Below, one piece after another: positions 26,099 to 33,974 of a stretch of 46,378 bases of DNA (position 1 is its first letter; every line of letters begins with the position of its first letter). The translations under genes and the position numbers were made by a program. The DNA comes from a bacterium (lineage in GTDB: Bacteria; Bacteroidota; Bacteroidia; Flavobacteriales; Schleiferiaceae). A model generated the notes under the pieces. That model saw only the letters and a program-made list of their open reading frames with translations, had not been told where the DNA came from and did no database searches. The stretch covers positions 1 through 46,378 of the forward strand of contig WGMI01000027.1 of NCBI GenBank assembly GCA_016125155.1, read 5' to 3'.

Positions 26099-27241
26099 AT
26101 GGAGTTGGCTGAATCTTCGACTGTGGCCATGATCGCCGAAACGGTTCGCGACTATGCGGAACGCGCTATCCGTCCGCACATTATGGAATGGGACGAAAGC
26201 CAAACCTTTCCCATCGAATGCATGAGGGGTCTGGGACAGCTCGGACTGATGGGCATGTTGGTTCCAGAAGAATATGGAGGAAGCGGCTTGACCTACGACG
26301 AATATGTCGAAGCCATCATCGGTTTGTCCAAGGTCGATTCGAGCATTGGTTTGTCCATGGCGGCCCACAACAGCTTGTGCACAGGCCACATTTTGCAGCA
26401 CGCCAGCGAAGAACAAAAGCGGAAATACCTCCCCAAACTGGCCAGTGGAGAGTGGATTGGAGCCTGGGGACTCACCGAAGCCAATACCGGCTCAGACGCC
26501 CTTCGAATGAAGGTCACCGCCAAGCGCGATGGTGACCATTGGGTGCTGAACGGGGCCAAAAACTGGATTACCCATGGCATCAGCGGCAACGTGGCCGTGG
26601 TGTTGGCGCGCACGGGCGAGTTGCTCGACAGCCGTGGTATTTCTGCCTTTATCGTGGAGCGCGGAACCCCTGGGTTCAAAGCCGGCAAAAAGGAGAACAA
26701 GCTGGGTATGCGTGCTTCGGAGACCGCGGAAATGATTTTTGAAGATTGCCGCATTCCCGCAGAAAACCTCATTGGGGTAGAGGGCGAAGGATTTATTCAA
26801 GCCATGAAGGTGCTCGATGGCGGTCGTATTTCGATTGCAGCGCTCTCGGTGGGCATCGCCAAAGGAGCCTACGAGGCAGCGTTGAAATACGCCCAAGAAC
26901 GCGAGCAGTTCGGACAGTCCATCTCGAAGTTTCAGGCCATCGCCTTCAAATTGGCCGATATGGCCACCGAAATCGAGGCGGCTCACCTGCTGACCAACCG
27001 GGCGGCCTACCTGAAGAATACGGGGCAAAAAATGACGCGCGAAGGGGCCATGGCCAAGTACTACGCCTCGGAGATCGCGGTGCGCGTGTGCAACGAAGCA
27101 GTCCAAATCTTCGGCGGGTACGGCTTTACCAAGGACTTCCCGGTGGAGAAGTTCTACCGCGATGTCAAGCTATGCACCATCGGAGAAGGGACCTCTGAAA
27201 TTCAAAAGTTGGTGATTTCAAGAGATTTGCTCAAAGGTTAA
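26099..27241 (+). CDS. Acyl-CoA dehydrogenase
   Basis: 380 residues of normal length. The N-terminal helical domain, the middle beta domain with [12 protein letters not shown], and the C-terminal domain with [24 protein letters not shown] are all present. The catalytic base is Glu363 in IGEGTSEIQ, the short-chain/butyryl position. It oxidises acyl-CoA at the alpha-beta carbons with FAD in fatty-acid or branched-chain amino-acid breakdown. The chemistry fits the IcmF product butyryl-CoA, but the two genes are far apart. ATG start, no truncation. Confidence 0.93.
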   Translation: MELAESSTVAMIAETVRDYAERAIRPHIMEWDESQTFPIECMRGLGQLGLMGMLVPEEYGGSGLTYDEYVEAIIGLSKVDSSIGLSMAAHNSLCTGHILQHASEEQKRKYLPKLASGEWIGAWGLTEANTGSDALRMKVTAKRDGDHWVLNGAKNWITHGISGNVAVVLARTGELLDSRGISAFIVERGTPGFKAGKKENKLGMRASETAEMIFEDCRIPAENLIGVEGEGFIQAMKVLDGGRISIAALSVGIAKGAYEAALKYAQEREQFGQSISKFQAIAFKLADMATEIEAAHLLTNRAAYLKNTGQKMTREGAMAKYYASEIAVRVCNEAVQIFGGYGFTKDFPVEKFYRDVKLCTIGEGTSEIQKLVISRDLLKG

Positions 27242-27246
27242 TTCCT

Positions 27247-27278
27247 TCGGAAAATTTGGAGAGAATTGTTATCTTTGC
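27247..27278 (+). promoter_or_regulatory. Bacteroidota-type promoter of rpsU
   Basis: An exact TAnnTTTG box (TATCTTTG, 27270-27277) with a TTC, one base from the usual TTG, 21 nt upstream at 27246-27248. It lies 27 nt before the rpsU ATG. Confidence 0.65.
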
Positions 27279-27303
27279 AGCCGCTCAAACCGAAAAGGAA
27301 GCA

Positions 27304-27498
27304 ATGATCATCATTCAAGTCAAAGAAGGAGAAGCCATCGACCGCGCGCTTAAGCGCTACAAGCGGAAGTTCGACAAAATGGGAACGGTGCGTCAGTTGC
27401 GTCGCCGCAGCGCGTTTACCAAGCCCTCGGTGGTTCGCCGCTCGGAAATCATCAAAGCAACCTACGTGCAAGGGTTGCGCGCTGCCGAAGAGAATTGA
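27304..27498 (+). CDS. rpsU: 30S ribosomal protein S21
   Basis: 64 residues from ATG 27304. It reads MIIIQVKEGEAIDRALKRYK then RQLRRRSAFTKPSVVRR and matches S21 throughout: basic, helical, at the 3' end of the 16S rRNA in the small subunit. The frame is open 16 codons further upstream, but the promoter box at 27270-27277 falls in that part, so the ATG at 27304 is right. A strong terminator follows. Confidence 0.95.
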   Translation: MIIIQVKEGEAIDRALKRYKRKFDKMGTVRQLRRRSAFTKPSVVRRSEIIKATYVQGLRAAEEN

Positions 27499-27534
27499 GG
27501 ATTGTCCGGGAAACCGGAAACGCCCTAACCGTAT

Positions 27535-27576
27535 ACGCGTCTTCGAAGACTATCTTCGGAGACGCGTTTTCTTTTT
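27535..27576 (+). terminator. Rho-independent terminator after rpsU
   Basis: A 14-bp stem (27535-27548 with 27554-27567, one G-U pair) with a 5-nt loop and a T-rich tail at 27567-27576. The tail runs into the first codons of the recombinase gene. Confidence 0.85.
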
Positions 27577-27577
27577 G

Positions 27578-28465
27578 GTGGAAGAATTTCTCAGACATCT
27601 GCGGTTTCAAAGGAACCGTTCGCCCCATACGGTGGCCGCCTACCAGTCCGACCTCGAATCGCTCTTGAGCGCTTTGGAGCCGGAGGGCTTGGGTTTGTTG
27701 GACGTCAAGCCCTCGCAACTCCGGGGGTGGATCGTTGCGCAAATGGATACGGGGGCCGAACCCGCCAGCGTTCGGCGTCGGCTGAGCGCCTTGCGCACCT
27801 ACTATCGATACGAACAGTCGATGGGTCGGATTCAAGAAAACCCGGTTTTAAAGATCAAAGCCCCTAAGCAACCCAAGCGATTGCCGGTGGTTGTGGCAGA
27901 AGACGAATTGGTCTCGCTCTTGGATTCCGAGGTCTTTCCCGACACCTACGAGGGGCTTCGCGATCGATGCCTGATGGAATTGCTCTATCAAACGGGGATG
28001 CGGCGGGCTGAGTTGGTTGGACTCAGTTGGTCTGATGTGGACACGGCCCGGAGCGAAGTACGGGTTTTGGGCAAGCGCTCTAAGGTGCGTTTGATTCCCC
28101 TCCATCCGGATATGCTCGGGGCGCTTGATCGGCTCAGGACCCATCCCGAACGCCCCGCAGGGGGCGATGCGGCCACCGCGGTTTTTTTGGGAGTAAAGGG
28201 CAAAAGAATTACTTCCGTCCTTGTTTATTCAATCGTGCATCACTACCTTTCTTTTACCCATTCCGAAAAGCGCAGTCCCCATGTCCTTCGCCACAGTTTC
28301 GCTACGCATATGTTGTCTCGAGGGGCCGATTTGCAGGAAATCCGGGATCTGCTCGGACACTCGGGATTGGCGGCCACACAGGTCTATACCCACTCTAGCA
28401 TCGAACGTCTAAAAGCAGTGTTTAACCAGGCCCATCCCAGGGCCGCTAAAAATGAGGAGCCATGA
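27578..28465 (+). CDS. Tyrosine recombinase of the XerC/XerD family
   Basis: 295 residues from GTG 27578 (TTG 27575 is also possible). The N-terminal SAM-like core domain is LRFQRNRSPHTVAAYQSDL. The catalytic domain has R142 (GMRRAEL), H235-VLR238-H (HxxR), H261 (LGHSG) and the nucleophile Y270 (VYTHSS), so all active-site residues are present. Full length and position beside housekeeping genes favour chromosome dimer resolution at dif over a mobile element. Its start lies in the tail of the rpsU terminator. Its stop overlaps the hpf start. Confidence 0.9.
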   Translation: MEEFLRHLRFQRNRSPHTVAAYQSDLESLLSALEPEGLGLLDVKPSQLRGWIVAQMDTGAEPASVRRRLSALRTYYRYEQSMGRIQENPVLKIKAPKQPKRLPVVVAEDELVSLLDSEVFPDTYEGLRDRCLMELLYQTGMRRAELVGLSWSDVDTARSEVRVLGKRSKVRLIPLHPDMLGALDRLRTHPERPAGGDAATAVFLGVKGKRITSVLVYSIVHHYLSFTHSEKRSPHVLRHSFATHMLSRGADLQEIRDLLGHSGLAATQVYTHSSIERLKAVFNQAHPRAAKNEEP

Positions 28466-28761
28466 GAGTTCGCGTTCAATCTGTCAACTTCAACGCCCGC
28501 CCCGAATTGCTCGAGTTCATCCAAAAGAAGCTCGACAAACTCGATCAAGTCCACGACCGCATCATTGAAGGAGAAGTTTTTCTCAAAGTGGATAATTCGC
28601 ACGACCGCATGAACAAAATTGCGGAAATCAAGATCAACGTGCCGGGCAATGAATTGATGGTCAAGAAGAATTGCGAGACTTTTGAAGAGGCTGCCGACCT
28701 CGGTGCCGAGGCGCTGCGCAAGCAATTGGAGCGCTACAAAGGCAAGTTGAGGGGTCTTTGA
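28462..28761 (+). CDS. hpf: Ribosome hibernation-promoting factor (HPF/RaiA family)
   Basis: 99 residues, the short form. Visible are VQSVNFNARPELLEFIQKKL and a VNVPGNELMV-like strand, then EAADLGAEALRKQLERYKGK. It binds the ribosomal A/P region and inhibits translation under starvation. It overlaps the recombinase gene by ATGA, which couples the two, and lies just upstream of the tRNA promoter. Confidence 0.92.
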   Translation: MRVRVQSVNFNARPELLEFIQKKLDKLDQVHDRIIEGEVFLKVDNSHDRMNKIAEIKINVPGNELMVKKNCETFEEAADLGAEALRKQLERYKGKLRGL

Positions 28762-28781
28762 GAAGTTTTTGTATTCCGCAT

Positions 28782-28811
28782 TTGTAGCGGTCGCTTTCTT
28801 TTCTACATTTG
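28782..28811 (+). promoter_or_regulatory. Promoter for the tRNA-tuf cluster
   Basis: TTG at 28782-28784, 19 nt spacing and an exact TACATTTG at 28804-28811: the full Bacteroidota housekeeping promoter form. It faces the tRNA-Thr, Tyr, Gly, Thr and tuf genes. Confidence 0.85.
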
Positions 28812-28835
28812 CAGTCCGCTTTTCGAGGCGGACTG
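28812..28835 (+). promoter_or_regulatory. Leader hairpin at the start of the tRNA-tuf transcript
   Basis: A perfect 8-bp stem (28812-28819 with 28828-28835) directly after the promoter box, at or near the transcript start. It may protect or mature the 5' end. Confidence 0.5.
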
Positions 28836-28871
28836 TTTCGTTTATACGCAGCCTGAACTCCGGAAATAGAC

Positions 28872-28945
28872 GCCGGTATAGCTCAGTTGGCCAGAGCAGC
28901 TGATTTGTAATCAGCGGGTCGGGGGTTCGAATCCCTCTACCGGCT
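28872..28945 (+). tRNA. tRNA-Thr (UGU)
   Basis: 74 nt. Acceptor GCCGGTA pairs with TACCGGC, the discriminator is T, the anticodon loop is TTTGTAA with anticodon TGT, and the T-loop is TTCGAAT. Confidence 0.95.
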
Positions 28946-29076
28946 CGGTCAGTAGAGTTCAGGAAGCGCGAAAGTCCAGACGGACTTTAAACATTCAGTC
29001 GTTCGAAGGCGCGGACCGCATCGGTCCTTCGTTCTTTGGTATTCCACAATTTCGACAAACACAGGATCTCTCCAGA

Positions 29077-29159
29077 GGGGAGATACTCAAGCGGCCAACG
29101 AGGACAGACTGTAAATCTGTTGGTTTACACCTTCGCAGGTTCGAATCCTGCTCTCCCCA
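29077..29159 (+). tRNA. tRNA-Tyr (GUA)
   Basis: 83 nt with the long variable arm expected for tRNA-Tyr. Acceptor GGGGAGA pairs with TCTCCCC, the discriminator is A, and the anticodon GTA lies in loop CTGTAAA. Confidence 0.95.
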
Positions 29160-29190
29160 CGAACAGATCCTTGAATTTCGAAGAGTTTTT

Positions 29191-29263
29191 GCGGGCGTAG
29201 CTCAGTTGGTAGAGCATCAGCCTTCCAAGCTGAGGGTCGCGGGTTCGAGTCTCGTCGCCCGCT
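29191..29263 (+). tRNA. tRNA-Gly (UCC)
   Basis: 73 nt. Acceptor GCGGGCG pairs with CGCCCGC, the discriminator is T, and the anticodon loop is CTTCCAA with anticodon TCC. The T-stem has two G-U pairs. Confidence 0.95.
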
Positions 29264-29289
29264 CTACATTCTTCGAATATTTCGCACAA

Positions 29290-29361
29290 GCCGGTGTAGC
29301 TCAGGGGTAGAGCGTTTCCTTGGTAAGGAAAAGGTCACGGGTTCAATTCCCGTCATTGGCT
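29290..29361 (+). tRNA. tRNA-Thr (GGU)
   Basis: 72 nt. Acceptor GCCGGTG pairs with CATTGGC (two G-U pairs), the discriminator is T, and the anticodon loop is TTGGTAA with anticodon GGT. Confidence 0.94.
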
Positions 29362-29495
29362 CAAAGTTCAAATTCAATGCGCACAGATTGGATTTGAATG
29401 GGTTCCATCCCCTCTGAATCCGCTGTGCATCACGACCCTGAATGAGCAGAAACCCGAGCATCCACTAACCACGCAAAACAAACAAGGAGAGTACA

Positions 29496-30683
29496 ATGGC
29501 AAAGGAGAATTTTGTACGCAACAAGCCGCACCTCAACGTGGGCACCATCGGTCACGTAGACCACGGCAAGACCACTTTGACCGCGGCCATCACCACGGTA
29601 TTGGCTGAAAAAGGTTTCAGCGAAAAGCGTTCGTTCGATTCGATCGACAACGCGCCCGAAGAAAAGGAGCGCGGTATCACGATCAACACCGCTCACGTTG
29701 AGTACCAAACTCAGAACCGCCACTATGCCCACGTGGACTGCCCCGGTCACGCCGACTATGTAAAGAACATGGTTACCGGTGCGGCCCAAATGGACGGTGC
29801 CATCTTGGTGGTAGCGGCCACCGACGGCCCCATGCCCCAAACCCGTGAGCACATCCTCCTGGCCCGCCAGGTAGGGGTTCCCGCCATTGTCGTGTTCATG
29901 AATAAAGTGGACATGGTCGACGACGAAGAACTGCTCGAGCTGGTCGAAATGGAAATCCGCGATCTGTTGTCGTTCTACGACTACGACGGAGACAACGCTC
30001 CCGTTATCCGCGGTTCTGCCCTCGGCGCTTTGAACATGGAGCCCAAGTGGGTCGACACCGTGATGAGCTTGATGGAGGCAGTAGACACCTACATCCCCAT
30101 GCCCGAGCGCGATGTGGAGAAGCCCTTCTTGATGCCCGTTGAAGACGTATTCTCGATCACTGGTCGCGGTACTGTGGCCACGGGTCGTATCGAAACGGGT
30201 GTAGCCAACACGGGCGATCCCGTCGAAATCATCGGTTTTGGTGACGAGAAACTCACCTCGACCATCACCGGGGTAGAAATGTTCCGCAAAATTCTCGACC
30301 GTGGCGAGGCAGGCGACAACGTCGGTCTGTTGCTCCGAGGTATTGAAAAGAGCGACATCCGCCGCGGTATGGTTATTTGCAAACCCGGCAGCATCAAGCC
30401 CCACACCAAGTTCAAGGCTGAGGTCTACGTGTTGAAGAAAGAAGAAGGTGGTCGTCACACGCCTTTCCACAACAAGTATCGTCCTCAGTTCTATCTGCGC
30501 ACCACCGACGTTACCGGCGAAATCATCCTTCCCGAGGGCGTTGAAATGGTGATGCCCGGAGACAACCTCACCATCTCGGTTACCCTGATTGCCCCCGTGG
30601 CCGTCAACAAGGGTCTGCGTTTCGCCATGCGCGAAGGCGGTCGTACCGTAGGTGCGGGTCAGATCACCGAGATCATCGAGTAA
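29496..30683 (+). CDS. tuf: Elongation factor Tu
   Basis: 395 residues, normal length. [10 protein letters not shown] forms the P-loop near residue 19, [12 protein letters not shown] the switch region, [12 protein letters not shown] the G3 motif, and NKVDMVDD the G4 motif. It carries aminoacyl-tRNA to the ribosome with GTP. A clear Shine-Dalgarno (AAGGAGAG) precedes the ATG. It is co-transcribed with the four tRNA genes upstream and probably the tRNA-Trp and secE genes downstream. Codon use is strongly biased, as expected for a highly expressed gene. Confidence 0.98.
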   Translation: MAKENFVRNKPHLNVGTIGHVDHGKTTLTAAITTVLAEKGFSEKRSFDSIDNAPEEKERGITINTAHVEYQTQNRHYAHVDCPGHADYVKNMVTGAAQMDGAILVVAATDGPMPQTREHILLARQVGVPAIVVFMNKVDMVDDEELLELVEMEIRDLLSFYDYDGDNAPVIRGSALGALNMEPKWVDTVMSLMEAVDTYIPMPERDVEKPFLMPVEDVFSITGRGTVATGRIETGVANTGDPVEIIGFGDEKLTSTITGVEMFRKILDRGEAGDNVGLLLRGIEKSDIRRGMVICKPGSIKPHTKFKAEVYVLKKEEGGRHTPFHNKYRPQFYLRTTDVTGEIILPEGVEMVMPGDNLTISVTLIAPVAVNKGLRFAMREGGRTVGAGQITEIIE

Positions 30684-30740
30684 GCATTCCCCGGCAAGGC
30701 CCGTCTTTGCCGAACGGAAAGAGGTACAGTGTGTCCAAGG

Positions 30741-30768
30741 GGTGTCCGGTTTCGGCCGGACACCTTTA
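30741..30768 (+). terminator. Hairpin between tuf and tRNA-Trp, weak terminator
   Basis: A perfect 9-bp GC-rich stem (30741-30749 with 30756-30764) with a 6-nt loop, followed only by TTTAT. It may partly end tuf transcription or mark an RNA-processing site before the tRNA-Trp. Confidence 0.6.
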
Positions 30769-30779
30769 TCACTGAATAA

Positions 30780-30850
30780 ACGGGTGTAGTTCAAGGGTAG
30801 AATAGAGGTCTCCAAAACCTTTGATGGGAGTTCGAATCTCTCCACCCGTG
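30780..30850 (+). tRNA. tRNA-Trp (CCA)
   Basis: 71 nt. Acceptor ACGGGTG pairs with CACCCGT, the discriminator is G, and the anticodon loop CTCCAAA carries CCA. Its place between tuf and secE is usual in Bacteroidota. Confidence 0.95.
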
Positions 30851-30880
30851 CAAAGGCGAAAGAGTTCAGACCGAAACAAC

Positions 30881-31075
30881 ATGAATAAGGTAAAGGCTTA
30901 TTTTCTGGAAATCAACGAGGAACTGGTCAAGAAGACGAGTTGGCCGAGTTGGATGGATCTGCAGAGAAGCGCGGTCGTAGTCGCGGTTTCCTCGGTCATC
31001 ATCTCCTTGGTGATTTTCGGAATGGACAAGCTGATCAGCGAGGTCTTGAAAATCGTTTACGATTTGTTCAAATAA
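30881..31075 (+). CDS. secE: Preprotein translocase subunit SecE
   Basis: 64 residues from ATG 30881. It has the short single-helix bacterial form: VKKTSWPSWMDLQRS followed by the membrane segment VVVAVSSVIISLVIFGM. SecE clamps SecY in the translocon. The 60 nt upstream in frame belong to the tRNA-Trp, so the ATG at 30881 is the start. nusG follows 18 nt later. Confidence 0.94.
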   Translation: MNKVKAYFLEINEELVKKTSWPSWMDLQRSAVVVAVSSVIISLVIFGMDKLISEVLKIVYDLFK

Positions 31076-31093
31076 TTGAGTGTGGCAGCGACG

Positions 31094-31642
31094 ATGACCG
31101 ATAGTGTCAAGAAGTGGTACGTTGTCCGGGCCGTAAGTGGGCAGGAGAACAAGGTGAAGGCGCACATTGAAAGCGCTTTGACCCGTGAGAATCTGAGCGA
31201 TCGGGTCGAGCAAGTCTTGATTCCCAAAGAGAAGGTCATTCAAGTGCGCAACGGAAAAAAGGTCAGCAAAGAGCGCCCCTATTTCCCCGGATACATCTAT
31301 ATCGAAGCCCTGTTGACTGGGGAAGTGATGCACGTCATTCAAGACGTACCCGGAGTGATTGGTTTTCTCAGCGACCGCAAGGGCGGAGAGCCCATGCCGC
31401 TGCGCCATGCCGAAGTGAACCGCATTCTCGGCAAGGTGGACGAATTGATGGAAACGGGCGAGCAAATCGCCATTCCGTTTACCGTCGGAGAAACCGTAAA
31501 AGTGATCGATGGGGCCTTCAACGGCTTTAGCGGCACCATTGAAAAGATCAACGAAGAAAAGCGCAAGGTCGAAGTGATGGTGCGCATTTTCGGACGCAAA
31601 ACACCCCTCGAGTTGAACTTTATGCAAGTCGAGAAAGAGTAG
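31094..31642 (+). CDS. nusG: Transcription antitermination factor NusG
   Basis: 182 residues from ATG 31094 (a TTG at 31076 is in frame right after the secE stop). The NGN domain reads WYVVRAVSGQENKVKAHIE and PYFPGYIYIEA; the KOW domain reads FTVGETVKVIDGAFNGFSGTIEKI. It binds RNA polymerase to aid elongation and couples transcription to translation. Fixed position between secE and rplK. Confidence 0.96.
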   Translation: MTDSVKKWYVVRAVSGQENKVKAHIESALTRENLSDRVEQVLIPKEKVIQVRNGKKVSKERPYFPGYIYIEALLTGEVMHVIQDVPGVIGFLSDRKGGEPMPLRHAEVNRILGKVDELMETGEQIAIPFTVGETVKVIDGAFNGFSGTIEKINEEKRKVEVMVRIFGRKTPLELNFMQVEKE

Positions 31643-31666
31643 TAGACAATTTTCCGCGGAGATGTG

Positions 31667-31690
31667 AGCTCCGGCGGCCCTGAGGGAGCT
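31667..31690 (+). promoter_or_regulatory. Hairpin in the rplK leader, possible L1 autoregulation site
   Basis: A 6-bp stem (31667-31672 with 31685-31690) with a 12-nt loop lies in the 104-nt gap between nusG and rplK. In other bacteria L1 represses translation by binding a leader hairpin here; this match is by position only. Confidence 0.3.
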
Positions 31691-31746
31691 TCCAACCCAA
31701 GGGATCGTGAACCACAGCCCAATAGACCCACAATCGCTTTTAAGCA

Positions 31747-32184
31747 ATGGCAAAGGAAATCAGTGCAATGATCAAACTCCAGGTGAAGGGTGGCGCAGCC
31801 AACCCCTCTCCGCCCGTAGGACCGGCCCTCGGTTCGAAAGGCGTGAACATCATGGAGTTCTGCAAGCAGTTCAATGCGCGCACCCAGGACAAGCCGGGCA
31901 AAATTCTGCCCGTTGTGATTACCGTATTTGCCGATAAATCGTTTGAATTTATCGTCAAAACCCCTCCGGCACCGATTCAGTTGCTCGAGGCGGCCAAGAT
32001 TCAATCGGGCTCTGCCGAACCAAACCGCAAAAAAGTGGCCAAGGTGAGCTGGGAGCAAGTCAAGGTGATTGCCGAGGACAAAATGCCCGATTTGAACTGT
32101 TTTACCCTCGAAAGCGCCATGAGCATGGTCGCTGGAACGGCTCGGAGCATGGGCATCACCATTACCGGCGAAAAGCCCTACTAA
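31747..32184 (+). CDS. rplK: 50S ribosomal protein L11
   Basis: 145 residues. It contains the N-terminal proline-rich [23 protein letters not shown] and the C-terminal rRNA-binding part with [15 protein letters not shown] and GTARSMGI. L11 forms part of the GTPase-associated centre. It starts the rplKAJL operon with 13 nt to rplA. Confidence 0.97.
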   Translation: MAKEISAMIKLQVKGGAANPSPPVGPALGSKGVNIMEFCKQFNARTQDKPGKILPVVITVFADKSFEFIVKTPPAPIQLLEAAKIQSGSAEPNRKKVAKVSWEQVKVIAEDKMPDLNCFTLESAMSMVAGTARSMGITITGEKPY

Positions 32185-32197
32185 AACCGTACGAAAC

Positions 32198-32890
32198 ATG
32201 GCAAAATTGACCCGCAAACAAAAAGAGACCGCTGCGCTCATCGAGCGCAACAAGGTCTACACCTTAGAAGAGGCTTCAGGCCTTGTCAAGGAGATTAGCC
32301 GCACCAAGTTCGACGCCTCCGTAGACGTAGCAGTGCGCTTGGGCGTAGACCCCCGCAAAGCCAATCAAATGGTGCGCGGCGTGGTGACCTTGCCCCACGG
32401 AACGGGTAAAACCGTTCGCGTTCTGGCCTTGGTGACGGCCGACAAAGAAGCCGAAGCCCGCGAAGCCGGTGCCGATATGGTCGGTCTGGACGACTACCTC
32501 GAAAAGATCAAAAACGGCTGGACCGATGTAGACGTCATCATTACCCTCCCCAGTGTGATGGGCAAATTGGGTCCGTTGGGCCGAATCCTCGGTCCCCGCG
32601 GTCTGATGCCAAACCCCAAGACGGGTACGGTGACCATGGACGTGGGCAAGGCCGTCGCTGAAGTAAAAGCGGGTAAAATCGACTTCAAGGTCGATAAGTA
32701 CGGCATCGTACACGCCTCGGTGGGCAAGGTGTCTTTCGAACCCGCCAAACTGCGCGAAAACGCAGAAGAGCTCATCAAGACCTTGGTACGGCTCAAACCC
32801 GTAGCGGCCAAGGGACAGTACATCAAAAGCATCTACCTGTCTTCGACCATGAGCCGCGGCATTGCGGTCGATTCGAAATCGGTAGCCTAA
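32198..32890 (+). CDS. rplA: 50S ribosomal protein L1
   Basis: 230 residues. It has [21 protein letters not shown] and the [25 protein letters not shown] signature of L1. L1 forms the mobile L1 stalk and in many bacteria represses its own operon. Co-transcribed with rplK and rplJ. Confidence 0.97.
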   Translation: MAKLTRKQKETAALIERNKVYTLEEASGLVKEISRTKFDASVDVAVRLGVDPRKANQMVRGVVTLPHGTGKTVRVLALVTADKEAEAREAGADMVGLDDYLEKIKNGWTDVDVIITLPSVMGKLGPLGRILGPRGLMPNPKTGTVTMDVGKAVAEVKAGKIDFKVDKYGIVHASVGKVSFEPAKLRENAEELIKTLVRLKPVAAKGQYIKSIYLSSTMSRGIAVDSKSVA

Positions 32891-32903
32891 TCTTTCGCGC
32901 ACG

Positions 32904-33425
32904 ATGACCAAAGAAGAAAAGAACCAAATGATTGAGGAGCTCAGCGAGCTGCTCAAGGTTTCCACTACGGTGTATGTGGCCGACATCTCCGGCCTCAACG
33001 CTGAAACCACGCACGCGCTGCGCAAGTTGTGCAGCAACCGCAAGGTTCAGTTGAGCGTGGTTAAAAACACCTTGCTGCGCAAGGCTATGGAGCGCTCCGA
33101 GCGGAATTTCGATGAGTTGTTTCCCGTACTCAAGGGCAACACCAGCATCCTGATTTCAGATACGGGCAACGTTCCTGCCAAGCTCATCAAGGAGTTCCGC
33201 AAGCGCTCCGACAAACCGGTTCTGAAAGGAGCCTGGATCGAAGAAGCCGTTTTTCTCGGAGACAATCAGCTCGAATCACTGAGCAATCTCAAGTCGAAAA
33301 ACGAGCTCGTGGGCGAAATCATCGCCCTGTTGCAGTCTCCTGCCAAGAATGTGGTATCGGCGCTCAAATCGAGCGGAGGTACGTTGGCTGGATTGCTCAA
33401 GACCCTCGAAGAAAGGGCCGCCTAA
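32904..33425 (+). CDS. rplJ: 50S ribosomal protein L10
   Basis: 173 residues. The N-terminal globular part has YVADISGLNAETTHALRK and VVKNTLLRKAM; the C-terminal helix anchors L7/L12 dimers. It begins 13 nt after rplA, so there is no room for the long L10 leader known in E. coli. Confidence 0.96.
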   Translation: MTKEEKNQMIEELSELLKVSTTVYVADISGLNAETTHALRKLCSNRKVQLSVVKNTLLRKAMERSERNFDELFPVLKGNTSILISDTGNVPAKLIKEFRKRSDKPVLKGAWIEEAVFLGDNQLESLSNLKSKNELVGEIIALLQSPAKNVVSALKSSGGTLAGLLKTLEERAA

Positions 33426-33485
33426 CTCTGTACGCACTCAGCTTCCCGATAAATCACCCACCGTTAAACCCAACAGTTCAGTACA

Positions 33486-33869
33486 ATGGCTGACATCAAA
33501 GAACTAGGCGATGCCCTGGTCAACCTCACCGTAAAAGAAGTCAACGAACTCGCTGGCTACCTCAAAGAAACCTACGGAATCGAGCCCGCCGCGGCTGCCG
33601 TAGCGGTTGCTGCCCCCTCAGGAGGTGGCGGCGAAGGAGGTGCTGCCGTAGAAGAGAAGACCTCTTTCGACGTAATCCTCAAGAACGCCGGTGCGTCGAA
33701 ACTCGCCGTCGTGAAACTCGTCAAGGAAATGACCGGTCTCGGTCTGAAGGAAGCCAAGGAATTGGTCGATGCTGCTCCCAAGCCCCTCAAGGAAGGAGTT
33801 GCCAAAGACGAAGCCGAAGCCCTCAAGGCGCAGCTCGAAGAAGCTGGAGCCGAGATCGAGATCAAGTAA
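33486..33869 (+). CDS. rplL: 50S ribosomal protein L7/L12
   Basis: 127 residues. The N-terminal dimerisation part, a Gly/Ala hinge ([16 protein letters not shown]) and the C-terminal domain [12 protein letters not shown] and [17 protein letters not shown] are all seen. It recruits translation factors to the ribosome. It is followed by the rplL-rpoB hairpin pair. Confidence 0.97.
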   Translation: MADIKELGDALVNLTVKEVNELAGYLKETYGIEPAAAAVAVAAPSGGGGEGGAAVEEKTSFDVILKNAGASKLAVVKLVKEMTGLGLKEAKELVDAAPKPLKEGVAKDEAEALKAQLEEAGAEIEIK

Positions 33870-33889
33870 GATCCCGACCGTCATTTCAG

Positions 33890-33954
33890 GGTTTAAGTCT
33901 GCGGACCCTCGGGTTCGCAGGCTTGAACCTTTTGGTGTTGTATAAGGTTTTTTT
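33890..33954 (+). promoter_or_regulatory. Alternative hairpins between rplL and rpoB, possible attenuator
   Basis: Hairpin 1 pairs 33890-33903 with 33916-33929 (14 bp, two G-U). Hairpin 2 pairs 33926-33931 with 33944-33949 and runs into seven T residues (33948-33954). Both use 33926-33929, so they exclude each other. Hairpin 2 resembles a weak terminator. Confidence 0.5.
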
Positions 33955-33974
33955 CTGATTCAACCCTTCGTTCC

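Noticed and set aside
27578..28465. Mobile-element integrase
   Set aside because: All catalytic residues are present, but length, neighbours and the overlap with hpf fit a housekeeping XerC/D, and no attachment repeats were seen.
29430..30845. 471-codon minus-strand frame over tuf
   Set aside because: Exact antisense of tuf and two tRNA genes, so a shadow of strong codon bias.
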